64,000 nt of DNA. Source: Angiostrongylus vasorum. Taxonomy: Eukaryota; Nematoda; Chromadorea; Rhabditida; Metastrongylidae. This document shows, one piece after another, positions 23,491-33,828 of the stretch. Position 1 is the stretch's first letter. Each line of letters starts with the position of its first letter. The DNA is taken from positions 310,001 through 374,000 of the forward strand of contig JADANN010000070.1 of NCBI GenBank assembly GCA_018806985.1. The letters run 5' to 3'. The notes under the pieces are model-generated. The model was not told the DNA's origin. It saw only the letters and a program-made list of their open reading frames with translations, and did not search any database. The translations under genes and the position numbers were made by a program.

Positions 23491-23639
23491 GTCAGTAATA
23501 ATTTATTTGGAACAAAACACTGCAGATCATTGCAATTTACATAAATCAAAGCACCAACTCGCAAACATTGCGCACTGTTAACCATGGTAGGTATTTCACG
23601 TCATCCCTAATGTGAGCAATAATATTGTAATATAGTACA

Positions 23640-23935
23640 AAAGGATAAAATAAAGGATAAAGCTCTCGGCGTTGATCGATCCCTCAGGGATGCGCCATGC
23701 ACTCGACTTCATTAAGCATCGTTTTGAGGTGATTGAATGCATATCTAGCTTTTACAATGACTCGCGGTGGCCAACCAACGTATCGATCCAGTGTTGGTAT
23801 CCTCCCAGACAACCCTGGTGCCAATTTGCCGAACCCGTAGTGATGGAATGCTTGGTGAGCCTGGAGCGTGGGGATCGATCCTAGCTGTGTATCGCTGGGC
23901 GCCTCCGACCACTGCACTACTTGCGCCGATAATAT
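23640..23935 (-). repeat. SINE family A, best-preserved copy
   Basis: Minus strand: perfect A box TAGTGCAGTGG, B-box-like GGATCGATCCC, core CAAGCATTCCATC and CAAATTGGCACCAGGGTTG, TCACCTCAAAACGATGC, CCCTGAGGGATCGATCAACG, then a tail of TTTATCC units (plus strand AAAGGATAAAATAAAGGATA). About 290 bp. Confidence 0.82.
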
Positions 23936-25600
23936 AACATTGTATAATGATATAACACATGTGCTAATACATGCTAAATAAATCATGTGAAACACTATTT
24001 ATAGGTTTATTTTCGGATGAATTGCAAAGAACAGACTTAGCTCTTTCACTGCACAACATTGAACTAAACAATGAAAATAAAAAATTATTTCTGACTCATC
24101 TCCACCAATTTTTGATAAGTTCAAACAGTTTTCCGTAGGCTTAAGCAAACCCCTGTCATCGCAATCACAAGCCTGGATAAATAAATCAGATGATTGTAAA
24201 ACTCCATATTAGCTTCAGAAAGTACTAATAAAAACAAAGCGTCTGAGTCCTTTATAGATACACAAACTGTATACTTATTTAGCGCTCCTACCAAAAGCTA
24301 TACTAAATTGGGATTTTTCACAAAAACGAATATCTAAGCCCTTTACAGATGAAGGCAATATACTGAGATATGCTGGCTAAAGGATAATCTACTCTCTTCA
24401 TCAGTTGCCGCAAACGCGACCTAATCGAGACGCCACGCGGTCTTTGCGCGCTACAGAATCGCGCGCGTGGTGGGTGGATTTTAAATGGGTTGAGGGTGTT
24501 TTGCTTTCGCTGCCATCTCTGGGTTTCTGTTCGTCCGTACTCCGTGTGTTCCTCTCAGCTTTTCCTTTCGTGGGCAATGGTCTTCTCTCAGATGGAATTC
24601 GCTTCTTCACTGAATTAAGTCCTTTCGCTCTCTTAGTCGATAGTTTCCAACGTACGTAGGTCCCTAAGTTTTTTGCTTTTCAGTGAGATGACTGGAACAG
24701 TGAATCGAGTGGTGCCTTGTTGGTACGCGTTTCCAATTTTTCTCACGGGTTCCATTCGTTGTATCAATGTTCTTTCAGCTCAATAAATTTCGCGTTCGAT
24801 TGTGTGGAACCGTCAACGTGCCAATTTTGATGGATTGCACCTTCCTGTATCATCCCAAGCTGGTGGTGATGGACACGCCCGCACTTGAGACGGTGTGAAG
24901 TTTCTAATTGCCACTTTATGAGGAATTCATTAGTTCTATGATTAGTTGAAAATCGGGCGACAATGTCTGGACACCAGCGTCCTTTAGAGTGCTGAGAACG
25001 TTGAGTGTGCTGTTAAGCAGCAAACGGACTATTCCACGGAGTGTGAGTTTCCTGGCGATGGTCCACTCAGTTTTGATTTCCTTTCACTGAAAAAACGGAG
25101 CAGCAGAGCGAGACGAATGATGGAGGTTTGTGTTTTATCCTCATTTCCACTCACTTTTCCTTTTTCCTTATTCATTTTCTTCATTCATTCTTTGTTCATT
25201 TACTCGGCTTCTTTTCTGATTTTCAACTTGCCATTAGGCTTTCGTGAGCGTCAATTGGTCACATCGACGAGCTGTTTCGAATAGAACCCTCTCGACGCTT
25301 CCACTGCCTTCGATCTTCGCGGCAGGTTCGCAATAGAATTACGACTGTTACAGGTGTTTGAGTTAGTATCGATCGTGAATAAACCAATCTTGCTGTTGTT
25401 GAACGATGTTGTTCTTATATCATTCGGGTGCTGTCATTGAAGTTCTGTTTCTAGGTTCATGCGTCGGAAATCTCCTGCTCTTCCGGATAATTTTCTCATA
25501 GATTTATCTATATGCATCATTGTGAATGCGAAAGTTCTGTTAGGAGCGACATTTGTTGGATTTCACTCCTCAGGCTCTGAGATCACAACCTTCTGCACGA
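23936..25600. other. Unassigned DNA upstream of the zwilch-like gene
   Basis: No repeat recognised. Early zwilch exons should lie here if the gene were complete, but I could not identify any with confidence. Confidence 0.35.
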
Positions 25601-26679
25601 GGAACTTAGGTGTGGATTTAAACGTATGAAATCTAAGCACATGTTCGCAGTCGTGAATAAGACTTGTGTTTCCGGTCCTCATTGGGATCTATGTGAGGAC
25701 ATGGTAAGAAGTCTTCATCGGCATTTTGAAGGCCTTGACTCACGGAGCAGGTCAGTGGCATCATACAGTGTAAACTGTTTTACCATTTTGCGTTTCTGGC
25801 ATAGAAGGGAAGTGCACATATCGCAGATCTTGAGTATGAGCACACCGTCTTGTGGCGCGAATAAATTTCCTACCAACACTACATTCACGTTTAAGTGGGA
25901 AAAGCGGGTGGTAATTTATGATGCACGGAAATAAATTCGTAGGGAGGACCAGCTATTTTTGGTCGGGAACTGTTTGTGCTGGCCTCCACTTTCAGCAAGA
26001 GCATTATTTGATAGAGCACTGGGATGGAAAGACGAAAGGATTCCTTTCTTAGAAAGCATAAAACACCGAGAGTGCCTCCTGGTGAGTGATGTTCTGAAGA
26101 TTTCGAGCTCATATATGTACCTAGTTGTCGGATTGACTTCCACACTTCGTGAACATGCAAACTTCATGAGATTTTTTTCTGCAACAGCTTGATTGGTCAC
26201 GACTTCTTTGTGAGTAGTTGTCTATGTGCTTAGAAAAGTGGCAGTTAGGGCTTGTGAAGCAGTTGCTCGAGTGTGTATACGTTTTCTATGATTCATTAAA
26301 TTGTGCATGGACGTCTCCTCATCGACTCATCTGCCTTACAATGCGAGCCTTTGTGATCAGTGGTCCTCTGTGCATGCCTAATGGAACACAACCTCGTACT
26401 CCAGTTTCTTAAATATTTTTGGACCTTCACTGACGTGTCATCGAGTTATACAACAAAAATGCCTCTATTCGGCTGGTCAACAGAGTCAGCAAATGTTTCT
26501 ATTTGTATTCTATTCTATTTCTGTTTGTAACAAAAAATTGTCTGTTTTCTTCTTCTCTGCGACGTCAATTTGTCGAGTTTCTCTGAACTTACTATTCTTA
26601 TTCAGAGCTGCTAAAAAAATTGTTCTATCCGTTCCTTTTTTTATACACAAGCTCTTGAATTTACGTGTTTCTGTATATG

Positions 26680-26686
<7 letters not shown>

Positions 26687-26750
<64 letters not shown>

Positions 26751-26840
26751 GTATATACATATATGTGTGTATGTGTTCGTGTGTGTCTGTGTATCGTGTA
26801 TGTGTTCTTGTGTATGTTTGTGGACGTATGTATGTAATTT
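26687..26840. repeat. (TA)n passing into (TG)-rich microsatellite
   Basis: TA run 26687-26757, then GTGTGT/GTATGT-rich sequence. It gives long artefactual ORFs on both strands. Confidence 0.92.
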
Positions 26841-27334
26841 GCTGGGCATCTGGGTATGTCTGTACCATTTGAAGGACTCATTGCCGTTACGAAGCTTTCA
26901 AAGTCACCTCGAAACTTCAGGAAAGTTATTGAGTCCTTGGTAGAATGCAAGCTTTATATTGTGGACGACTTCTGCGGCTTTACTTCATATTTTGAGTTTT
27001 CAAGACGAGGAATTCCAAGCCTGTTTTCTCCTGCTTCGGTCATCTCACACATGACGTCTGTCCTATATTTAGTACAAGTTATTTGCTTTTCCAAAGGTTA
27101 AAAGCCGTCTTTGCTGTTGCAAAAACTTTCAGTCGTGAAAACAATGGCTGCTTTTAACTTCAAACTAAGTTCTCTCAATCCACACCCTACTTTGCAAGAT
27201 GCATGTCTTCTCATTTCGCCGAAATCAATTTTCGACGTTTTAGAAACCGCGAAACGTTTGCTTTTGTATCATCTTCTGCATCAGATCTTGGACTTCGTGC
27301 ACAAAAGAATTGAGCAACCAAGGACTGGCAGGGT

Positions 27335-27475
27335 ATTATGTGAAACATAATCGTAGTGTTGCTGAGATATTTACAGAACTCCGGGCCGCTTGTGTCTGTG
27401 GTGGGGACCGAACACGCCACTATCCTTTTCAGGCGCTAACGGCTTCACCACTACACCATCCGAGTCCTTAGTTTC
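27335..27475 (-). repeat. SINE family B
   Basis: Minus strand: GGACTCGGATGGTGTAGTGG, GCGTTCGGTCCCCACCACAG-like B-box region, GGCCCGGAGTTCTGTAAATA, TCAGCAACACTACGATTATG. Confidence 0.7.
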
Positions 27476-27589
27476 GCCTGTATCTCAAACGTGTTATTGA
27501 CGTATAAGCGTTATCAGCAGTTACTCATCACCGAGATTGATCGGGAGAACACAAATCGATGCTGAATATGTTATCCCTTTTAAACGGTA

Positions 27590-27680
27590 TAAGTGTGGTC
27601 GGTCCCCACCGCAGACACCTGAGTTCCTGCGTTTTGCAAATGTCTCAACAACATTATGGTTGTATTTCACAATAAAGATG
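27590..27680 (+). repeat. SINE family B, partial
   Basis: Contains GTGGTCGGTCCCCACCGCAG, TTTTGCAAATGTCTCAACAA and TGGTTGTATTTCAC. The head is missing. Confidence 0.6.
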
Positions 27681-27879
27681 CGTACGAGTTTTCCGAATAG
27701 TTGTGCACGTATTTGTTTCCAATACACGCTTTAATTCGTTGTCAACAACTGTAGTCCGTCCACGACTTTACTCACCTTCGACGTCGTATTTGCATTGACG
27801 AAATTTCTGAGGCCAACATTCCTTTGTGCATTCATTGGTGCTTTCTTGGTTCCATACCTCATTAAAAGGAGACGGATTG

Positions 27880-28010
27880 AACAGCGATAGTGATGCCGAT
27901 CATCATGAGCACGGTGCTGTTCGATCTTGCTCGTGGTTCGCCAATCCTCTCATCCCTCCGGGGTGAGCAAATTAGTACAGGAATCGTCCGTGAAAAATCT
28001 CTCTCCAATG
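27880..28010 (+). repeat. SINE family E, 5' half
   Basis: Contains GATAGTGATGCCGATCATCA, GAGCACGGTGCTGTTCGATC and the core TCTCATCCCTCCGGGGTGAG with AAATTAGTACAGG. It breaks off just before the next zwilch exon. Confidence 0.62.
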
Positions 28011-28838
28011 TCAATCACGGACGAAAACACATCTGAAGATGTGCTGAGCGAAGTGCGAAACCTTATTATGCAGTTCAGAGTACCGATCGACGTTGATTCA
28101 AAGTGCGCTTCATGACGGAAGGTTGACATATGTCCTCCGTAGCAGTCGTTCCTTAACGTTTTTATTAACACTGTTGGTTTTAGGTATCTCGATATTACCG
28201 AACTGTTGTTGGATATTCTAAGGAGATGCGATGACTTCAACAATCTCGTGGCCTCTTTGAATCTCGTTTTTGACGCTTTTGAATGAACGTGGCATTAACA
28301 CAGTTGTGAGTCTTAGCAATTATTTCAGACCAGCGTTTACCATCCATTTAGTGCGTTTGATTGTTTAGAATGCATAAGACAGTGGTGTTTACATAACAAG
28401 TAGCAGGTGTTTTTTGGAAATTTCAATCTTTTTTTTCCAGTTCCATGGTGACAGCGGGTCAAACATCGCACGTCTCATACATAATTCACACTGCCGGAAT
28501 CTAATGTTCCCAGGCTTCAGGCTCTAACACCAATTCAGGTTTGTTAGAGATAGGAATCGAACGTTTCAGGCGGTACCGTTTTCTATATTGTTTAGGTCAA
28601 ATGCTGAAACATACTATTTCAAGGCGTGCACTTTTCAAAAACTTTCAGCGATATAGTCGAAGCATATATCAACGCTTACATAATGACCTCCGGTACCAAT
28701 CTTGATTTAAAGTCAGAGATAAATTCACTGCCAGAAGAACGGGCCGGAGTGTTACTTTTTTTTCATCTTTCTTTGCAAACAAATTCCGAAACCAAGCGAT
28801 ATGTTGCTGTTCTCCCGCAAATGCTCTCAGATGACAAG

Positions 28839-29167
28839 GTCTGCTTTTGTTAACAATATTTCGCCTTATCGACCAAGTGATTACTGGGTATTTTTCTGTG
28901 ACTTTTTGAATATAAGATCTTGCACTAGTTAAACTGTTGTTCGATATGGACTCATTTTGGTGCTTCGGGCTTGGATCGATTTCAGATCGGTTGTTACTAG
29001 ATATTGCTCTCCGCCAATCACTGATGGTGTGAAACTATTCTGTGAAACGGGTGTGCCCATAATCTACGTTCTCCAGGAACTTTTTTCGTAGGTACGTAAT
29101 CCGGCGATTAGTCAGTCTTTATGAATGCGTCGTTATTTTCTCAGCAGTTGCGAGGTTGTTATACAAC
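28839..29167. other. Unassigned DNA after the last zwilch piece
   Basis: The final Zwilch exons would be expected here. None was recognised. Confidence 0.35.
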
Positions 29168-29208
29168 ATACGTTTACTTCCGTGCAAAAACACGTACAGC
29201 AGAACAAT

Positions 29209-29244
29209 AGCTGACGTTTCGGCAGTATAGCCTTCTTCGGAGCC
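29209..29244 (-). ncRNA. Hammerhead-like core, left arm (core mutated)
   Basis: Minus strand GGCT, CCGAAGA, AGG...CC, GAAAC, GTC, AGC. The expected CUGANGA has C in place of U, so activity is doubtful. Confidence 0.35.
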
Positions 29245-29651
29245 AGGAGGGGTATACTGATATGCAATTTACTACGCTAATTACTTCAGTAACACACAGA
29301 AAGGTTAAAATCTGTCGTAATCACATGATCAGCAGCTTCTCGAAAAACCGACCGTTTTTACATGCCTTGTGCTGAGGAAGAACCACCATATAATTGGAAA
29401 AAAATCCTCCAATGAAATGCACGGATGGATGCCCAGATATCACACATGATCTCGGCCCGTACCTTCGATTTTTGATGTGAGGTGGTGCAGCCGTTGACCA
29501 TATGCGACTAATCAGCGGCTCTTTCTCAGTGGAAGGCACGTAAAATGCTGGGTTTTTCGAGCAGCTGCTGACCACATGATTAATTTCCATCATTCTGTAT
29601 GTGTTATTGAAGCGTTTGGTGTAGTAATTTGCATACCAGCATATCCTTCCG

Positions 29652-29686
29652 GGCTCTGAAGAAGGAATACTGCCGAAACGTCAGCT
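29652..29686 (+). ncRNA. Hammerhead-like core, right arm
   Basis: GGCT (stem I), CTGAAGA (29656-29662, fits CUGANGA), short stem II GG/CC, GAAA (29675-29678), C, GTC (29680-29682), AGCT closing stem I. Stem III is reduced to AC/GU with no loop, so only a dimer could fold. One extra A precedes stem II. Confidence 0.42.
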
Positions 29687-30009
29687 ACTGTTGTGTTGTG
29701 TGTGTTTTTTAAAGGAACATATTGTAAGAAAGTAAACGTTAACGCAATGCCGGGGTTAGTAAAAGGCCTCTCCTGGGACCTGCTTCAATCTCTGTGATTA
29801 CTAAGTCGACATTTACCAGTCTGCACAGTGAATTCAAAATGTGATGCAAATGTCGTTGTTGTATTGAATGCCTTGATCATTCTACATGCACCGTTAGACC
29901 GTATACAAACCACTGTTGAGTAGTAAGACATGGTCTACGTATAAATCGAATGAAACACGAATAACTTTTTCTTGCATTCAGGCTACCTGAACTGTAGACC
30001 TATGAGACA

Positions 30010-30300
30010 ATATAGGGCGCGTGTGGCGCAGTGGTCGGAGGCGCCCTGCAACACTCATACACATGAAGTCGATCCCCGAGCCTATGGCCCACCAAGCCTT
30101 CCATCCCTCCTGGGTCGACAAATTGGTTTCAGATTGTCTTGGAGGGCAGCAGCACTGAGTTGATACATCGGTGGACTACCGCGAGTCATTGTAAAGACCA
30201 GATATGCATTTAGTCACCTCCAAACGATACTTAATGAAGTCGAATGCATAGCGCATCGCTCAGGCATTGATCAACGCTAGGCGCTTTATCCTTTTTAGCC
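30010..30300 (+). repeat. SINE family A
   Basis: Perfect A box TGGCGCAGTGG (30024-30034), B-box-like AGTCGATCCCC, core CAAGCCTTCCATCCCTCC, GATACTTAATGAAGTCGAAT, CTCAGGCATTGATCAACGC and tail CTTTATCC. Confidence 0.82.
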
Positions 30301-30709
30301 TTATGAGACAACATATTCTTTTGGGAGGTCAGTTGTAGCTCACACTTCCATGAATTTGACACTTAAACGTCCACTGCATTTCCTTGAGGACAGAGCACTT
30401 ACGGAAACCACCGTGACAAATCCAGGTGTATTGGAGTTTCTCGAAATTTTTTTATTACGGCATTTACCTTGACTTTCTCCGGTTTTCAGGATTCCGACAG
30501 GAGGAATGCATTCCTGTGCACGTATACTACCTGTACTTATTCAGACCTAGAAGATTATAACGGATGAGGTTGTAATCCGTCTTTCTAGTTTACCATTTGT
30601 TAGAATAGAATTTGAATCGTAACCTTAATACTAACTCGAGGATTTCTGTGCGAGAAGAATGCTCGGAATAGGGAATTGTTATGAGATTTTTCTTAATTAT
30701 TTCGTTCTA
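30301..30709. other. Unassigned intergenic DNA
   Basis: No feature recognised. Confidence 0.4.
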
Positions 30710-31561
30710 TTCCTCTCATAAGGAGAGATCAACAAACACTTTTGGATTCTTCATCTTCTTCAGTGCATGGAGTACATATCTAGGCTGTCTTTGTGAAGTG
30801 CGAATACGGGCACTGTCACGCTTTTCCTGAAATTAACCTTCATTTAGTCCACATTGTCTTCTCGCCTTTAAACGTTCATTTCTCGTTGGTGTTACTTCTG
30901 AATAGTCCTTGCTTAGTTTTGCTAAGATTTCTTCTGTGCGAAGCCTTAACACCGGGAGTAAACTGTTACAGCGACGAAGTGTAGCGATTTGACGCATTAA
31001 CATTTTTTCGCACTCTGTTCTACCAGGAAATGATGCATCGACGTGATTCCAATGAGTGTTGTCCAAGTAGAGCTTGGAGGTGTAGGTATTTGCGAGTTTC
31101 TTGAAGGAAGAATCGCTTTCGAAACAACAAAGTAGTCTATTATCAGGGCGGAAATCTCCTTTAGACAACACACTGCCTCCAGGAGTTGATGCGCCTTCAA
31201 ACAGAAACATGACAGATCCTAGACAGTGATTGGCATATAGTAACGTTACATGGATTTTAGGCTCAATCTCATGTGTTTCTCCAACCTGAAGAGGGCGCAG
31301 AAGTCGTGTAGATATTGCCTTTTTTCCCATCATTGCCGCCAAAATCCTAGCAGTGATCTCCGGACAGTATGTTGGAGCTTCTGTTGTTTTATTTTGGTTG
31401 GAGAAGTGATCCTCGTGGTCGTTCGTCAAAAAGTGGTACTTACAAGAATCTTTCCGTCCAGATGTATCAACAACAGTGAAGCATTTTCCAACGATGCTCT
31501 TTCCACACTTCGGAACAACTTTCTCCCCGTCGACATCTTCGCCATCTGTTCTTCTTGACGA
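30710..31561 (-). pseudogene. SNM1/Apollo (DCLRE1)-like metallo-beta-lactamase nuclease, probable pseudogene
   Basis: An intronless minus frame is open from 31561 to the TGA at 30833 (about 242 codons). Matches to Apollo/SNM1: YCPEITARILAAM, RLLRPLQVGETHEIE, VTLLYANHCLGSVMFLFEG, GDFRPDNRLL and LYLDNTHWNH, with a tail VLRLRTEEILAKLSKDY. The family repairs DNA crosslinks and protects telomeres; the C. elegans relative is MRT-1. The metal motif HxHxDH reads NDHEDH (31406-31423), losing the first His. ANHCPGS is ANHCLGS and YTGDFR is SKGDFR. Similarity seems to continue past the stop to about 30710 (RYVLHALKKMKNPKVFVDL). Loss of catalytic residues, lack of introns and the stop favour a retro- or decayed copy. 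Confidence 0.62.
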
Positions 31562-31950
31562 TCAGGCGCGCCCTACTTCTTTGCTGCCCGCTTGTTTTTC
31601 TTGAGCCTTTCGAGCAGCAAATGGTTTGTTATCCTTCCAGTTAGTTTAGCTTAGTTTAATATTGTTTTAGTAAACGCACTAAATACAAGTGAAATGGAGT
31701 GATACACTTTTCTCGAATTTTCTCTCTACTCGTCTTGTTGCCATTGTGTGTTTCCAACACTTACGCGATCGAAAAATCATCGCCCGCGGCTGTCGAAGTT
31801 CAACATCGTCGCGAAGGGGTTTCGGTGACTCCCGTTTTCGTTTATGGTTGTTCTGTAATTGTTTTTTGAAAGCACTAATAAACGTGTTCTTTTTCTCTTG
31901 CGGTATTATACTTTTGGCTTTATGTTTTAGCAATGTATTGAACAATTTTT
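31562..31950. other. Short intergenic region upstream of the MIS12-like gene
   Basis: Contains opposing ORFs (31679-31945) with no recognised homology. A promoter is plausible here. Confidence 0.35.
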
Positions 31951-31957
31951 GTTTCAG
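31951..31957 (+). promoter_or_regulatory. Likely spliced-leader trans-splice acceptor
   Basis: TTTTTGTTTCAG ends at 31957, 43 bp before the ATG at 32001, with no upstream donor or coding exon evident. This position and the strong pyrimidine-rich acceptor are typical of nematode SL trans-splicing. A conventional 5' UTR intron is the alternative. Confidence 0.45.
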
Positions 31958-32000
31958 TTCTTGAAAACGCTAGGTGTTTCCACAAGTACTTCAAAAGGAG

Positions 32001-32943
32001 ATGGACGATGTAGAGGCTGAGCTCGTCACTGAGCTCGAGTTTCAGTACTATGGTGTTTCCCCATTTGGGTTTGTGGACACAGGTAATTTAGTCTCTCTAG
32101 TTCAAGGTTATGCATGATATCGTTTGCTTGGTTATATTTTCCACTCGAATTTTATGCGTACATCGCATATTCTAAGCATAGTGTACCAAAAGGAATATTT
32201 AGCTTACAATAATTGTGTGCAATCATGGGTGGAAGCAGTTGAGGAAGTATTCTCTTCAGCATCTTTCTCCGAAATGGACAGCAAACAGGGCTATGTGGCA
32301 GAGGTCATTAAGATGTTTTTCCATAGTAATGGTATAAAAGAAGCAACAAATGTCTTAACGGTGAGCACTTGTTTAGTTTTTTTCACTAAATCTGGCCGCT
32401 GTATAATTCTCTTCTATCTCTGTTGCGTACTGAACAATCTTAGAAGTTCCCTTGCAGATATTGTTTCATTCCGAAATATGGATCGTGCTATTTGCAGAGT
32501 ATACATGTTTCATCCAGGCAGGTATTTATGGATTTTTTAAGGGGCGGATTCTGAAATACGTTCTTCGTATTCCTCGCCACGTTACTCTGCCTGAACATGA
32601 ATATACTCATCAGCTTCTATTCTCCGATGACCCTGACGTGCAGGAGCTCAATCGTCAGAACGCTAAGCTTGAAAAATGCATTGTTGAGGTCTGTTGCATA
32701 TGTTGACAATTCGCTTCCTGTTATTTCTTAAAGACGGTGGTATTATCAGCGTCTGGTCTAGGAAATAAGCCCGTTTTGAATGACCACTTCCGTTTTGCTT
32801 TTATTTAGTACCGCACCACGCTGAAAGAGTTGAACGAGCAGATCCAAGAAGCCAATGATGCTGCTGAAGTTCTAACAACGCTGATAGGAACAATTGGAAT
32901 GAGTATTGTTGGATGTTACAGACGATCCTGTCGGCGATTCTGA
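32001..32943 (+). CDS. mis-12: MIS12-like kinetochore protein, four exons
   Basis: Exons 32001-32082, 32182-32360, 32518-32688 and 32809-32943 join in phase (82+179+171+135 nt) to a 188-residue protein. Exon 1-2 reads ELEFQYYGVSPFGFVDTVYQ and NNCVQSWVEAVEEVF, like the human MIS12 start ([20 protein letters not shown]). Exon 3 reads GRILKYVLRIPRHVTLPEHE, like LQLILRIPSNILLPEDK, followed by heptad-like helix. Exon 4 begins YRTTLKELNEQIQEANDAAE. MIS12 is a subunit of the four-protein Mis12 complex linking centromeric chromatin to KNL1 and NDC80; length is near the human 205. The in-frame end (GCYRRSCRRF) is unusually basic, while the +1 frame gives an acidic tail (LLDVTDDPVGDSDVDTPVIS) with its own stop at 32966, so a 1 bp frameshift or error near 32905 is likely. 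Exon 3 could instead start at 32458. Confidence 0.66.
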
Positions 32944-32966
32944 TGTCGACACCCCAGTCATAAGCT

Positions 32967-33432
32967 AGGTGCTTAGAACCATTGTATGTACTTTCATATC
33001 TGCCACATAAATATTTGATTCAGTGTGTGCATTTGAAAAGCTATGGTGACAGCACCTCTTAAGAATTTATTTTTGAGGCACATGAAAATTCCCTCCCCCC
33101 GCCCCCCATTAATGATAAGTTAAGGAAAGGCAATACCGTTCAGACGCTGGCTGCAGTCTTTTGAATATTTCATGTTATCCTCTAGTTTCAGAATGAAGTG
33201 AGCTATAATAGTATTTCTTGCCTTGTGTCGTATTGGTTACGTGACGCCTTGCTTTCAATTATCATAGCATCGGATTGATATTACAAACCTACAAACGAAT
33301 AGATTTAATGAAAAAACTTCGATAGTAAACTCTTGCGTGCCAATAGGACACCTGCATACCTCTTGCAAATTAGGAGTTTACATGCATGTGTTAATACAGT
33401 CATCGATTTAAATGCTGTTTTATTGCGATGGT
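32967..33432. other. 3' flank of the MIS12-like gene
   Basis: An ATAAAT at about 33007 may serve in 3' end formation. A C-rich patch lies at 33094-33107. Otherwise nothing recognised. Confidence 0.4.
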
Positions 33433-33828
33433 GATTACCTGGACACTTGTGTGCTTGTATGGTGCGCCTTCACTAGTTTTGTGGACCCCGGCATAATTTC
33501 CATTGTTTCGGAGTTTTGCTGGTTAGGCCGTTGTGGTTCGATGGAATCCCGATATCGGCGAGGCCAGAGTCTGCCTCAAGTCCTCACCACCATGGGCAGT
33601 AGCCGCCTTTGTGGATCGGAGGGAATTTTTGCATCATGCAGTTAGTTTGATACCTGGGCGATGGTGGATCCTGGTATTGGTTTACTCCTGTCTTGGTTTC
33701 TTGATGGGAAAGCCGGACTCCTTTCCAGCTAGGGAAACCCTTAGGGGGATGAATTACCGCTCTGTACATCGCGCACGACACCTAGGAACACCTTCCAGAC
33801 ACGATGAGGAGGTAAACCGTTGTGAGGA
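33433..33828 (-). repeat. SINE-like family C, full length
   Basis: Minus strand runs from AACGGTTTACCTCCTCATCG to the tail AAACTAGTGAAGGCGCACCA. Diverged from the other copies but collinear throughout. Confidence 0.75.

Larger units (their letters stand above)
25626..28838 (+). pseudogene. zwl-1: Zwilch-like kinetochore gene (RZZ complex), frameshifted
   Basis: Collinear pieces match the Zwilch C-terminal two thirds. 25626-25934: AVVNKTCVSGPHWDL, SLHRHFEGLDSRSRS and VHISQILSMSTP. 25964-26008: RELFVLASTFSKSII. 28020-28102 joined to 28184-28286 through a clean 81 bp intron: EVRNLIMQFRVPIDVDSK then YLDITELLLDILRRCDDFNN. 28441 on: HGDSGSNIARLIHNSHCRN, then LQALTPIQV, then LLEIGIERFRRYRFLY in three different frames. 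28649-28838: DIVEAYINAYIMTSGTNLDL. Human Zwilch has the same order (SGSNSLLSKLIHQSY, then LLEIGLDKLKKDY). Zwilch forms the Rod-Zw10-Zwilch corona complex. At least two frameshifts fall within 100 bp, and SINEs sit between pieces. The copy is a pseudogene, or a real gene with sequence errors. Confidence 0.6.
29168..29740. mobile_element. Fold-back element of about 570 bp with PLE-like ends
   Basis: The halves pair as an imperfect inverted repeat over about 210 bp each. Examples: 29209-29236 with 29664-29687 (AGCTGACGTTTCGGCAGTAT), 29259-29275 with 29620-29636 (ATGCAA-TTACTAC), 29320-29340 with 29560-29583 (TCACATGATCAGCAGC), and 29340-29366 with 29533-29555 (CTCGAAAAACC, TGCCTT). The centre is near 29455. 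Each arm carries the motif GCCGAAACGTCAGC also found in the 3' UTR of the PLE at 42490-44402. No protein is encoded. It is either a non-autonomous PLE relative or two PLE ends in inverted orientation. Confidence 0.75.

Noticed and set aside
26493..26950. Long ORFs rich in Tyr-Ile or Thr-His
   Set aside because: Generated by the TA and TG microsatellites.
31679..31964. Divergent gene opposite the MIS12-like gene
   Set aside because: Overlapping ORFs on both strands, no homology, and no splice support.
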